Source: Candidatus Rokuibacteriota bacterium
GTDB lineage: Bacteria; Methylomirabilota; Methylomirabilia; Rokubacteriales; CSP1-6
Direction of reading: 5' to 3'
NCBI GenBank assembly: GCA_016179165.1
Contig: JACORX010000259.1
Location: 1-6,867 of the forward strand
Length of the DNA stretch: 6,867 nt
This document shows, in pieces, positions 1 to 6,574 of this stretch. The notes under the pieces were generated by a model that did no database searches, was not told where the DNA came from, and was given only the letters and a program-made list of their open reading frames with translations. Position 1 is the stretch's first letter; each line of letters starts with the position of its first letter. A program made the position numbers and the translations under genes.

Positions 1-781
1 CGCTCGAGCGCGATGGCGTTTTTGGCGTGGTAACCTGTGAGGCCATAGACTTGGACTGCCGCGGCGGCATGGTCGAGCGTCCGCTGCAAGTCGACCGGGA
101 GCGCCCCGTACGCCTTCTTGTTGAAGCTGAATTCGCTCATGGTTCCTGGCTCGTGCCAGCCCGGGTAGTAGTAGTAGCGCGTGGTGTTGTGCAGACCCAG
201 CTTCATGTCGTCATGCGGGCAGACCCATTCGGCGGTGTCGATGACACCCCGCTCGAGCGCGGCGTAGATATCGGCGGCCGGGGTGAGGACCGCGGTGGCA
301 CCCGCCCTGGTGATGACCTTGCGGGCGAGGTTGTTACCGATGCGCATCTTGAGCCCCTTGTAGTCGCCGACGGTGTTGATCTTCTTCCTGAACCATCCCC
401 CCATTTGCGGGGCAAACGCCGGGCCGGGGCGGGGCACGAGGTTGAAGGCGGCGTAGGTCTCTTCCCAGAGTACGTCGCGACGCCCATGAACGCCTCGATG
501 GCGCCCTTCGAGGCGGCGTCGAAGCACTCAAACGGCTGCATGATCTGGCCGCCCTGGAAGACCTCGATCCGGAACCGCCCGCCGCTCATCTCCTCGACGA
601 CCTTCGCCAGCTGCTGGGCCGCACCCTGAAGATGGTCGAGCGCCGGGGGCCAAGTCGTGGGCATTCGCCACTGGACCTTCGGCTGCGCGATGACGTTGGG
701 CGCGTCGATGATGGCGGCAGCGGCGGCGGCCGCCATCACCCCGCCTGCCGTTGCGATGAACCTGCGTCGTTCGGTGATCAT
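1..781 (-). pseudogene. TRAP transporter solute-binding protein (DctP/TakP-like), frameshifted, 3' end beyond window
   Basis: Periplasmic receptor that would deliver a small carboxylate (TakP relatives bind 2-oxo acids such as pyruvate) to a TRAP membrane permease. The start at 781 (ATG) has GAAGGGG at 787-793, 5 nt upstream. Residues 5-9 (RRRFI) followed by an Ala-rich stretch look like a Tat signal, with likely cleavage after VIA at residue 32. The mature N-terminus (VQWRMPTTWPPALDHLQGA, then SGGRFRIEVF) fits the family. The frame is lost after Tyr104, near 468-470. The second frame then continues to the left edge with family motifs: QMGGWFRKKI, GLKMRIG, IDTAEWVCPHDD, RYYYYPGWHEPG. Compared with TakP as remembered, the join also skips about 34 residues between the YYW-G-K region and the LWEETYAAFN helix. 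It is either a true pseudogene or an assembly error. The family call is firm. No permease genes are visible, since the window ends. Confidence 0.85.
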
Positions 782-861
782 GCTGACCCCTTCACTTGAG
801 CTGCTGGGGACAATGCGCTGTGGGAAAACTGAGCCGAGGCGACCGACGCAGGCTTGCGCCA

Positions 862-930
862 GCTTCGGTGTCTCACTGGGAGTGACCGGCCCGCTGACGC
901 CGCGTCGCGATCTCGGCACCTCACCGGAGC
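862..930 (-). promoter_or_regulatory. Candidate structured 5' leader (three-stem junction) of the TRAP receptor mRNA
   Basis: The 260 bp between the two divergent start codons hold no convincing gene. In the part transcribed leftward, arms GCT-CGGTG type (862-870) and CACCG-AGC type (922-930) can pair over 8 of 9 positions with one mismatch. They enclose two perfect small hairpins: TCACT/AGTGA around GGG (873-885) and GACG/CGTC around CCG (896-906). This would give a closed three-way junction of about 69 nt. I do not recognise it as a known riboswitch class. GC-rich DNA forms such stems easily, so the call is tentative. Confidence 0.25.
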
Positions 931-987
931 GGCTGGATCGATGAACTGCATCACCGGCCATCAGGGACTTATCGGTCTGACGCAGCG

Positions 988-1016
988 AGTATAGGCGGCA
1001 CGGCCGCCTACGTCAA
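988..1016 (-). promoter_or_regulatory. Sigma-70 promoter for the TRAP receptor gene, with a dyad in the spacer
   Basis: Read on the minus strand, the -35 box is TTGACG (1011-1016) and the -10 box is TATACT (988-993), separated by exactly 17 bp. Each box matches the consensus at 5 of 6 positions. Transcription would start near 981 and run left toward the ATG at 781, giving a leader of about 200 nt. The spacing and match are seen directly; activity is inferred. The -35 box lies only 4 bp from the GTG at 1021 that could start the divergent acyl-CoA synthetase. Confidence 0.65.
992..1010. promoter_or_regulatory. Perfect inverted repeat, candidate operator
   Basis: The sequence is TAGGCGGC, then ACG, then GCCGCCTA: a perfect 8-bp dyad around a 3-bp centre. 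It fills the spacer between the -35 and -10 boxes of the leftward promoter and touches the last bases of the -10 box. A dyad placed here is typical of a regulator that acts between the two boxes, either a repressor or a MerR-type activator (MerR promoters usually have 19-20 bp spacers; this one is 17). It also lies just upstream of the rightward acyl-CoA synthetase, so one protein could control both genes. No regulator gene is in the window. Confidence 0.5.
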
Positions 1017-1041
1017 CCGCGTGGCTATCCCGAGTGATAGC

Positions 1042-2718
1042 ATGGGGCCCATGCGGCCGGCGGTTGGCCCCAATCCCTTTCTCGACGCGACGGCGGGCCA
1101 GATGTTGGCCCGCGTCGCCGCCCGCTTCCCCGACCGCGAGGCCATAGTCGCCGCCGACCGGCGCATCACGTACAAGGAGTTCCTGCGCGAGGGCGAGCGC
1201 GCCGCCCGCGCGCTCCTGGCGCTGGGCATCGCGAAGGACGACAAGGTCGCGCTGTGGCTACCCAACCGCCCGGCCTGGCTCTTTCTCCAGCAGGCCTGCG
1301 CGATGATCGGCGCCGTCGCGGTCGCGCTCAACACGCGCTACAAGGCGCACGAGCTCGCGTACATCCTCGGCCAGTCGGATTCGACGACGCTGATCCTGGC
1401 CGATCACCTCGGGCCGGTAGATTTCCTCGAGCCGCTGTACGAGGTGCTGCCGGGCCTGCGCGACGCAGAGCCGGGCGAGCTCGTGCTGCCCGAATTCCCG
1501 AAGCTCAAGCGCGTGATCGTGGACGCGGAGGATCCCTACCCCGGCTGTCTGCGGCTCAGCGACGTCCTCGAGGCGGGTGCCGAGCCCGAGTGGCAGGCCG
1601 CGCTCGAGCGGGCGCGCGCGAACGTGACGCCGGACGACCCGTGGACCATCCTCTACACCTCGGGCACCACCGCCTTCCCGAAGGGCGCGGTCATCAGCCA
1701 CCGGAACGCGGTGCCTCACGGCTGGTACGCGGGCGAGGCGCTCCGGGTGACGGAGGCCGACCGCGTGCTCCACGCGCTGCCGATGACGGGCACCTGGGGC
1801 GGCCTCTGCATCCCGCTCTCGACTTTCTCCCACGGCGCCTGTCTCGTCCTCATGGAGAGCTTCGACGCGGGCGTCGCGCTCCACCTCATCGAGCGCGAGG
1901 ACATCACGATCTGGAACGCGGTGGACGCCATGGCCATTGCGGTGCTGGACCACCCGGACCTCGCGCGCCGCACGCGTTCGGCGCTCCGCACGGGCGGCTT
2001 CGGCATGACGGGCGGTGGACGCGACGGGCTCTTCGAGGAGATTCTGCGGACGCTTGGAGTCCCGCAGGCCTACCAGCCCTACGGGATGACGGAGCTCGGC
2101 GCGCTCTCCATGCTCCACGACCTCGACGAGAGCGACGCATCCCGCGCGCTGCCCGGCGTCTGGCCCGCCGACGGGCTCGAGGTCCGCGTCGTGGATCCCG
2201 AGACGGGAGAGGACATGCCCGTGGACCGCGAGGGCGAGCTCTGGTTCCGCGGCCCGCTCGTGACGCGCGGCTACTACAAGAAACCCGAGGAGACGGCCAG
2301 GGCCTTCACCGCCGACGGCTGGTTCAAGTCAGGCGACCTCGCCGTGCGCGACGCCGAGGGCCGGACCATCTTCAAGGGGCGGCTGCGCGAGGTGCTGCGA
2401 ATCAGCCACTTCATGGTGGCGCCGGCGGAGATCGAGGCCTTCATCATGACGCACCCGAAGGTGTCCCAGGCCTTCGTGATCGGCGTGCCCGACCCCAAGC
2501 TCAACGAAGTCGCCGTCGCCTACGTCATAGCGAAGCCCGGCGAGCACGTCACCGAAGCCGACATCCTCACCCACTGCAAAGGCAGGATCGCCTCTTACAA
2601 GGTCCCCCGCCACATTCGCATCGTGGACGACGTCCCCCGCACCCCCGGCCCCCACGGCGACAAAGTCCAGAAAACCAAGCTCCGCGAGCTATTCCTCGCC
2701 GGGGTGCAGATAACATAA
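1042..2718 (+). CDS. AMP-binding acyl-CoA synthetase (class I adenylate-forming enzyme)
   Basis: Cytoplasmic enzyme of 558 aa that would activate a carboxylic or fatty acid with ATP to an acyl-adenylate and then form the CoA thioester. Numbered from the ATG at 1042, the motifs seen are the phosphate-binding loop YTSGTTAFPKG (205-215, with Ala where Gly is usual), YGMTELG (347-353), GELWFRGPLVTRGYYKKPEET, WFKSGD with the ribose-binding Asp432, and the C-terminal GDKVQK with Lys541 in the position of the catalytic lysine. The hinge region reads GRLREVLRISHFMVAPAEIE (446-465), where relatives normally have a GGENVYP-type stretch. Length is normal for the family. The start is uncertain: ATG 1042 has a weak GAGTG 5 nt upstream, GTG 1021 has no visible site, and ATG 1051 follows a GGGG. 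Homology begins around NPFLDATAGQML, so all three are compatible. It is divergent from the TRAP receptor, which suggests (inference) uptake and activation of the same acid. The exact substrate cannot be read from sequence. Confidence 0.93.
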   Translation: MGPMRPAVGPNPFLDATAGQMLARVAARFPDREAIVAADRRITYKEFLREGERAARALLALGIAKDDKVALWLPNRPAWLFLQQACAMIGAVAVALNTRYKAHELAYILGQSDSTTLILADHLGPVDFLEPLYEVLPGLRDAEPGELVLPEFPKLKRVIVDAEDPYPGCLRLSDVLEAGAEPEWQAALERARANVTPDDPWTILYTSGTTAFPKGAVISHRNAVPHGWYAGEALRVTEADRVLHALPMTGTWGGLCIPLSTFSHGACLVLMESFDAGVALHLIEREDITIWNAVDAMAIAVLDHPDLARRTRSALRTGGFGMTGGGRDGLFEEILRTLGVPQAYQPYGMTELGALSMLHDLDESDASRALPGVWPADGLEVRVVDPETGEDMPVDREGELWFRGPLVTRGYYKKPEETARAFTADGWFKSGDLAVRDAEGRTIFKGRLREVLRISHFMVAPAEIEAFIMTHPKVSQAFVIGVPDPKLNEVAVAYVIAKPGEHVTEADILTHCKGRIASYKVPRHIRIVDDVPRTPGPHGDKVQKTKLRELFLAGVQIT

Positions 2719-2747
2719 AGCCTGTTCTAAGGCCTGGCCCGAACTGG

Positions 2748-3512
2748 TTACTCGTCGAACGTGCGCGAACCGGGGAATTCCCGCGGCGAGACGCGGCTGT
2801 TGGCGGCGCTGAGGTCGAGCAGGGTATCCTTGTCGGCCTCGACGGCGATCTGCTGCTCCCAGAGCACGGTGTCGCCGGCCTTAGCGACAAGTTGGTACGT
2901 GCCGGCCGGGACATCCCAGAACTCGTAGACTCTCCCAAGCCGGAAGCGCCGGGTCTTGGTGAATTCGCGATTTCCGGACTCTTCGCCGGCCAACGTGACG
3001 TGCACCGGGATCATGGTCTCGGGCGGAGTGACACCCGGCCATTCCATCTTTCCTTTGACGCGGTTCTTCGGCGTGTAGCTGTCGGGCACGACCGCGGGTT
3101 CGGCGGTGGCCGCCGCAACCACGGTCTCCGGCGTTTCCACCGGATAGCCGGCGCTCACCAGCCACCGGCGCGCTATCTGTGCCTCCTGCGATCCCGGCAG
3201 GCCCTGCGCCACGACCCAGGTGAACTCCTGGGCCGTGTCCTCGCGGCGGTTCAGATGGGACAGCGCCGTTCCCAGGGCGTAGCGCAGCGACATGTCGGCG
3301 GGCTCCTGGTTCACCGCCTGCCGGAGCTTGAGCGCGGCGGTCTCGTAGTCACCTTTGGCGAGCGCGGCGTCCCCTTCCTGCTTGAGCCGCAGGGTCAGGG
3401 AGCCGGCCGCCGAGGCGCCCTGTGAGACGCCCGGGCCTGCGGTCTGCTGGCATCCGAGGGTCAGGAGCAGCGCAGCCCCTGTCAGCACCACGCGCATCTT
3501 GAGCCCGCGCAT
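2748..3512 (-). CDS. TPR-repeat lipoprotein, last gene of the minor pilin operon
   Basis: Predicted 254-aa envelope lipoprotein. The N-terminus is MRGLKMRVVLTGAALLLTLGC, so Cys21 would be lipidated; the lipobox TLGC is imperfect, with Thr at -3. Residues about 38-71 (EGDAALAKGDYETAALKLRQAV) and 72-106 (LRYALGTALSHLNRREDTAQEF) are two TPR helix pairs, with a partial third to about 122. After a Pro/Ala/Val linker (124-148), residues 150-235 look like a beta-sandwich with EFWDVPAGTYQLVAKAG, as in carboxypeptidase-regulatory-like domains. The start at 3512 is favoured by GGAGGGAG (3520-3527) 7 nt upstream, and it follows the PilX stop by 1 bp, implying translational coupling. TPR lipoproteins such as PilF/PilW assist secretin assembly in type IV pilus systems. 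This protein may have such a role, but the beta domain and operon position differ and the function is inferred. It ends 29 bp from the convergent synthetase gene, with no obvious hairpin terminator between them. Confidence 0.85.
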   Translation of the reverse strand: MRGLKMRVVLTGAALLLTLGCQQTAGPGVSQGASAAGSLTLRLKQEGDAALAKGDYETAALKLRQAVNQEPADMSLRYALGTALSHLNRREDTAQEFTWVVAQGLPGSQEAQIARRWLVSAGYPVETPETVVAAATAEPAVVPDSYTPKNRVKGKMEWPGVTPPETMIPVHVTLAGEESGNREFTKTRRFRLGRVYEFWDVPAGTYQLVAKAGDTVLWEQQIAVEADKDTLLDLSAANSRVSPREFPGSRTFDE

Positions 3513-3513
3513 C

Positions 3514-4893
3514 TTACAGCTCCCTCCAGCTCGAGATCCGATGCAGGGCGCGCATGCCCTGGACCATGTCGATGTTCTGTTGGCTGTTTCGCAACGTCAG
3601 GCTGCCGGCCTGGTTCAGGAACTCGTAGAAGCCCGGCGCCTCGTTCCCAATGGTTTCCATGGACACGAACGCGCCGTAGTTCGTGCTGTTGCTCCCGGCG
3701 CGGAAGCCTGAGCCCACGTACCGCCCGACTACCATGACGATTCCGTCCCAGCGGAGGTTGCTCACGTTCACCGACAGGTCGCCGTCCTCGACCACCAGGA
3801 TGCCCGCGCCCTGGATCGTCCCGCCTCCCTGGAGCTTGAGCCCGGTGAACATGGAGCTGGTGTCGAGGTCGCCCCGGAAATAGGTCAGGGTCGGGGCCGA
3901 CGTCGTCCCGAGGTTGATGGGCTTGTTGACCCCACACCCGTTGGTCAGGGTCGGCGCGTTCGCCGTAGCGCTCGAGGACATCACCATCGGGCAGGCCATG
4001 GTGCTCTGAAGGACGTTGGTCATGGGGAAGGCGGCCAGCGCGTTCAGGAAGGTGTTCATGTTGGTCGGGGTCAGGGAGTTGCTCCACGCGATGGTGTCAC
4101 GCCCCGTGCGGGTGCCGGGGGGCCCCGCCGGGTCCACGAGCGCGTGGTTGGGATCCTGCTTGCCTATCACGCGGGCCCGTTCTTCGGCGGTGTTGAAGGG
4201 GGCCTCGGCGTTTTGCTCGAAAGTGGTGGGAGCCATGTTCGCTTGGACGCCGGGCTGGGTCGCGATTCCGAACTTGAGGTTGGTGAGACCGCTGCCGGGG
4301 CCGAAAGTGCCGTCCCGGTTGTAGTCGCGCCCGTCGATCTGGAAGTTCGTGGTGCTGTTGAAGGTGTCGGCCTGGAGTCCGGGCTCATTCACCGCGCCCG
4401 GGAAGGGCGGCAACTGGAGCCGCCGCACCACGACCTGGATCTGCCGGGTCACCCCGTTCACCGTGCCGGTGGAGGTGAGGATGAGGATGCCGTTGTTATC
4501 CACCGTCGCGCTGCCGGGGGCGACGTCCAGCGTGGCTTGGCCCGTGATGACCCTGTCGCCGGCCAGGGTGTCGTTCCTGGCCACGACCGTATAGGTCCCG
4601 AATGCCGCCGTGAGCCCCGGCAGGGTCTGGTTGGACACCATGGAGCCTCCGCCGGTCTGGAGGATGGTGCTCCAGTTCGGCGTCGCCACCAGAGTATCGA
4701 ACGCCCACTCGACCCCGGCGTCGGCCGCGTAGCGCGCCTGGGTCATGTCGACCAGGTTTCTCGACACCTGGGGCTCCTGGGCCGCCATCGAGACGAAGGC
4801 CAGCATGAGTACGGACAGCAGCACGAGCGTGTACATGGCCAGCGGAGCGGCGATGCCCCGCTGGTTGCCCATCGTCTTCCGCCACATGTTCAT
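3514..4893 (-). CDS. PilX-like minor pilin/pseudopilin, unusually long (459 aa)
   Basis: Component of the inner-membrane minor pilin complex that primes pilus or pseudopilus assembly. The N-terminus is MNMWRKTMGNQRG followed by a hydrophobic helix (IAAPLAMYTLVLLSVLMLAFV), then EPQVSRNLVDMTQARYAADAGVEWAF, the classic PilX_N signature. Position +5 after the likely cleavage glycine (Gly13) is Leu18, not Glu, which resembles the tip pseudopilin GspK. The large remainder is beta-rich: it has an Asp-rich loop DGRDYNRDG (188-195), one cysteine pair (301, 320), and a C-terminal run of short strands (GGGTIQGAGILVVEDGDL, WDGIVMVVG). Neisserial PilX is about 160 aa, so this is much larger. The start at 4893 is chosen because GAGAGGAG (4901-4908) lies 7 nt upstream; the longer reading frame to 5004 would overlap the PilW-like gene by about 100 bp and has no pilin features. 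It follows that gene's stop by 13 bp and precedes the lipoprotein by 1 bp. Confidence 0.87.
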   Translation of the reverse strand: MNMWRKTMGNQRGIAAPLAMYTLVLLSVLMLAFVSMAAQEPQVSRNLVDMTQARYAADAGVEWAFDTLVATPNWSTILQTGGGSMVSNQTLPGLTAAFGTYTVVARNDTLAGDRVITGQATLDVAPGSATVDNNGILILTSTGTVNGVTRQIQVVVRRLQLPPFPGAVNEPGLQADTFNSTTNFQIDGRDYNRDGTFGPGSGLTNLKFGIATQPGVQANMAPTTFEQNAEAPFNTAEERARVIGKQDPNHALVDPAGPPGTRTGRDTIAWSNSLTPTNMNTFLNALAAFPMTNVLQSTMACPMVMSSSATANAPTLTNGCGVNKPINLGTTSAPTLTYFRGDLDTSSMFTGLKLQGGGTIQGAGILVVEDGDLSVNVSNLRWDGIVMVVGRYVGSGFRAGSNSTNYGAFVSMETIGNEAPGFYEFLNQAGSLTLRNSQQNIDMVQGMRALHRISSWREL

Positions 4894-4906
4894 CTCGGGT
4901 CTCCTC

Positions 4907-5533
4907 TCACCGGTTCCTGAGTCGAACCCTGTCGCGCATGGTGACGGACACGCGTCCGGCCTGCCAGATGCCGGCCACCCGCTCCGGCTGGGTGGTGAGC
5001 GCAATGTCCACGGACCGGATCAGCGCCGTGTTGGTCGTGGGGTTGCCGTTGATGTCGAGGTAGGCGAAGGTCAGGGCCTGGACGCCGCCGATGAAGGTCT
5101 GGGGCGCGGCGTCGACCGAGAAGTCCTGGCGCTGCAGGTTCGTGCCGGACAGGTTGTACCAGACGCGTTCGGCGGCAATGATGCAGCCGAGGCCGTTGTT
5201 GTCGTTCTGGATTGTGAGGCTTGTCGCCGTGGGCACGCCGAAGCCTGGCGAGGCGCCCACGATGGGATTCCACGGGCACGCCAGCGGCGCTTGGCCGGCG
5301 AGCCCCTGCGGGTCGTAGCCGGCGGCCTGGATTTCCTGGGCCATCCGCTGGAGGGCGGCACGCGCCGCCTGCTGGGCCTCGATCTGGCTGGATCCAACGA
5401 GGTAGATCTGGTTGCCCTGGATTAGAACCATCGAGGTCCCGCTCAGGACGAGTCCCGCGACCGCGCAGACGACCAGCAGCTCGGCCAACGTGAACCCGCG
5501 CCGGTCTCGCAGCGTTCTCGACAGGACGCTCAT
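4907..5533 (-). CDS. PilW-like minor pilin (type IV pilus/pseudopilus)
   Basis: Protein of 208 aa with a class III prepilin signal: a 13-residue leader ending RRG, then FTLAELLVVCAVAGLVLSG with Glu18 at mature position +5. PilD-type peptidase would cut after Gly13 and methylate the Phe. The region after the membrane helix (QIEAQQAARAALQRMAQEIQAAGYDP, 50-75) is the amphipathic helix typical of PilW/GspJ proteins (usual form: A..al..l...ir.AGY). The C-terminal part is beta-rich, ending SVTMRDRVRLRNR. Cysteines 86 and 117 could form a disulfide; Cys23 is in the membrane helix. The start at 5533 has GAGG about 6 nt upstream, inside the stop region of the preceding PilV-like gene (7-bp gap). Middle member of a fimT-pilV-pilW-pilX style order. 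Confidence 0.9.
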   Translation of the reverse strand: MSVLSRTLRDRRGFTLAELLVVCAVAGLVLSGTSMVLIQGNQIYLVGSSQIEAQQAARAALQRMAQEIQAAGYDPQGLAGQAPLACPWNPIVGASPGFGVPTATSLTIQNDNNGLGCIIAAERVWYNLSGTNLQRQDFSVDAAPQTFIGGVQALTFAYLDINGNPTTNTALIRSVDIALTTQPERVAGIWQAGRVSVTMRDRVRLRNR

Positions 5534-5540
5534 GGCCGCC

Positions 5541-6014
5541 TCACTGGTGAAGCGCCAGCACGGTGGACACGGTGACCTGCCGCTCGGCGGTCTGGACGTT
5601 GTCTCCTCTTGGCGTGTAGAACACCTGCACCGTCACCCTCGTCCGCGTGGCCGGCGAGCCAGGGTCGGCCAAGACCGTGACCACCCGCCGGTAACCGGGA
5701 TAGAGGGCAATGGTGCCGTAATTATCGGTGGCGCAGGCGCCCCCGGCGGCGAAGCACGTGCCGGCGGGTAGGATGGTACCGAAGCCCTGCTGGACGGGAT
5801 TCGCCGAGGTGCTCAACGACCAGGACTTGATCCGCTCCATCTTGTCCTGGGCGAGGTAGATGGCCGTGGACTCTTGGAGGCCCGTCTGCATCCCGCCGAT
5901 GCCCACCGGGACCGCGGCGAGCAGCGCCATGAGCCCAATGCCGATGATGACAGTCGCAACGAGGACCTCAACGAGCGTCATCCCGGCCTGGTTTCTCGGG
6001 AACAGGTGTGTCAT
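5541..6014 (-). CDS. PilV/GspI-like minor pilin
   Basis: Protein of 157 aa. An 11-residue leader ends NQAG, then MTLVEVLVATVIIGIGLMALLA: Gly11 at the cleavage site, Met at +1 (common in PilV/GspI) and Glu16 at +5. The helix continues as GLQESTAIYLAQDKMERIKSW, the usual PilV pattern (A..LAq..mE.ik). The globular part carries cysteines 87 and 94 close together, then strands RRVVTVLADPG and RVTVQVFYTPRG. The start at 6014 follows the FimT-like stop by 3 bp and has almost no Shine-Dalgarno sequence, so its translation probably depends on ribosomes finishing the upstream gene. It would join the minor pilin priming complex in the inner membrane. Confidence 0.9.
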   Translation of the reverse strand: MTHLFPRNQAGMTLVEVLVATVIIGIGLMALLAAVPVGIGGMQTGLQESTAIYLAQDKMERIKSWSLSTSANPVQQGFGTILPAGTCFAAGGACATDNYGTIALYPGYRRVVTVLADPGSPATRTRVTVQVFYTPRGDNVQTAERQVTVSTVLALHQ

Positions 6015-6017
6015 GGC

Positions 6018-6500
6018 CTAGGGCACCGTGATCCGACCGGCGGTCGTCACGGTCACCGTCTGGACAGACCCGCCGCTGTGAGGGGTGACCGAGAGCGTGC
6101 CGGCCTGTACCGCGGTCCCCAACGGCGTGAAGATCGGGCCGGCCCCGCCGTTGGCCAGGGTGACCGCGCTCGCCAACGTGAAGTTCCCGGCCGCGTTGGA
6201 GCCCGGCCCGATCCAGGCGGGCCCGGCGCAATTGCCCTGCCGGAACTGGTAGGTGGGTGGGAAGCCCGAAGTGACGGCCACGCAGATATTCTGCGTACGG
6301 CTCGTGATGGCCAGCTGCTTGGCGCGGCCGAGCGCCGCGCGCATCTCGTCCCGGCCGGCGTTGCTGGTGGCGACTCTGAGGTAGCTGAGGAGCTGAGGAA
6401 GAGCCATCGAGGTGAGGGTCCCGAGGACGGCCATGACGACGACCAGCTCGGTGATCGAGAACCCGCGGTTGTTGAGCCCTGCTCCCCGCCGGCGTTTCAT
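6018..6500 (-). CDS. FimT/GspH-like minor pilin, first gene of the operon
   Basis: Protein of 160 aa. The leader MKRRRGAGLNNRG (13 residues) is followed by FSITELVVVMAVLGTLTSMALP with Glu18 at +5, a clear prepilin peptidase site. The next segment SNAGRDEMRAALGRAKQLAITSRTQNICVAV (46-76) is the standard GspH/FimT pattern, in which the helix runs into A..sR......V.V. The ending SVQTVTVTTAGRITVP matches the family's closing strand with GRI. Cysteines 73 and 91 form a likely pair. I chose ATG 6500 (GAGG at 6509-6512, 8 nt upstream) over the in-frame ATG at 6575, because the extra 25 residues would place a long non-typical leader before the prepilin site and would overlap the sigma-54 promoter at 6559-6574. 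GspH/FimT proteins start pseudopilus or minor pilin complex formation; which of the two systems is served here is not decidable from the window. Confidence 0.9.
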   Translation of the reverse strand: MKRRRGAGLNNRGFSITELVVVMAVLGTLTSMALPQLLSYLRVATSNAGRDEMRAALGRAKQLAITSRTQNICVAVTSGFPPTYQFRQGNCAGPAWIGPGSNAAGNFTLASAVTLANGGAGPIFTPLGTAVQAGTLSVTPHSGGSVQTVTVTTAGRITVP

Positions 6501-6558
6501 GCCCGGTGCCTCGCTCCCCCCCAAGGAGTTATGCAGCGTGTTCACGCCGTCCTGAGAG

Positions 6559-6574
6559 AGCAAGCCCCATGCCA
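6559..6574 (-). promoter_or_regulatory. Sigma-54 (RpoN) promoter for the minor pilin operon
   Basis: On the minus strand the site reads TGGCATGGGGCTTGCT. This matches the RpoN consensus TGGCAYR-N4-TTGCW, with the invariant GG (6572-6573) and GC (6560-6561) separated by exactly 10 bp. Transcription would begin near 6548, leaving a leader of about 47 nt before the ATG at 6500. In Pseudomonas and Geobacter, pilin genes are activated by RpoN with PilR, so the context fits. The activator gene is not in the window. The match is seen directly; function is inferred. Confidence 0.7.

Noticed and set aside
782..961. 60-residue N-terminal extension of the TRAP receptor
   Set aside because: The Tat signal begins at 781 with its own ribosome site. 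The extension is low-complexity Ser/Arg/Pro sequence and falls in the inferred leader.
947..974. Rightward sigma-70 promoter for the acyl-CoA synthetase
   Set aside because: TGCATC and TTATCG at 16-bp spacing are the best I could find, and both match the consensus poorly. No supportable rightward promoter was seen.
2719..2747. Bidirectional terminator between the convergent synthetase and lipoprotein genes
   Set aside because: The 29-bp gap has short GGCC repeats, but no stable hairpin followed by a T-tract on either strand.
1254..3425. A 723-codon open frame on the plus strand overlapping the synthetase and lipoprotein genes
   Set aside because: The translation is Arg/Gly/Pro/His-rich with no recognisable motif. 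It is the out-of-frame shadow expected in high-GC DNA and overlaps two well-supported genes.
4894..5004. Extended N-terminus of the PilX-like protein beginning at 5004
   Set aside because: It would overlap the PilW-like gene, lacks a pilin leader and has no ribosome site, whereas the ATG at 4893 has GAGAGGAG at ideal spacing just before a classic PilX N-terminus.
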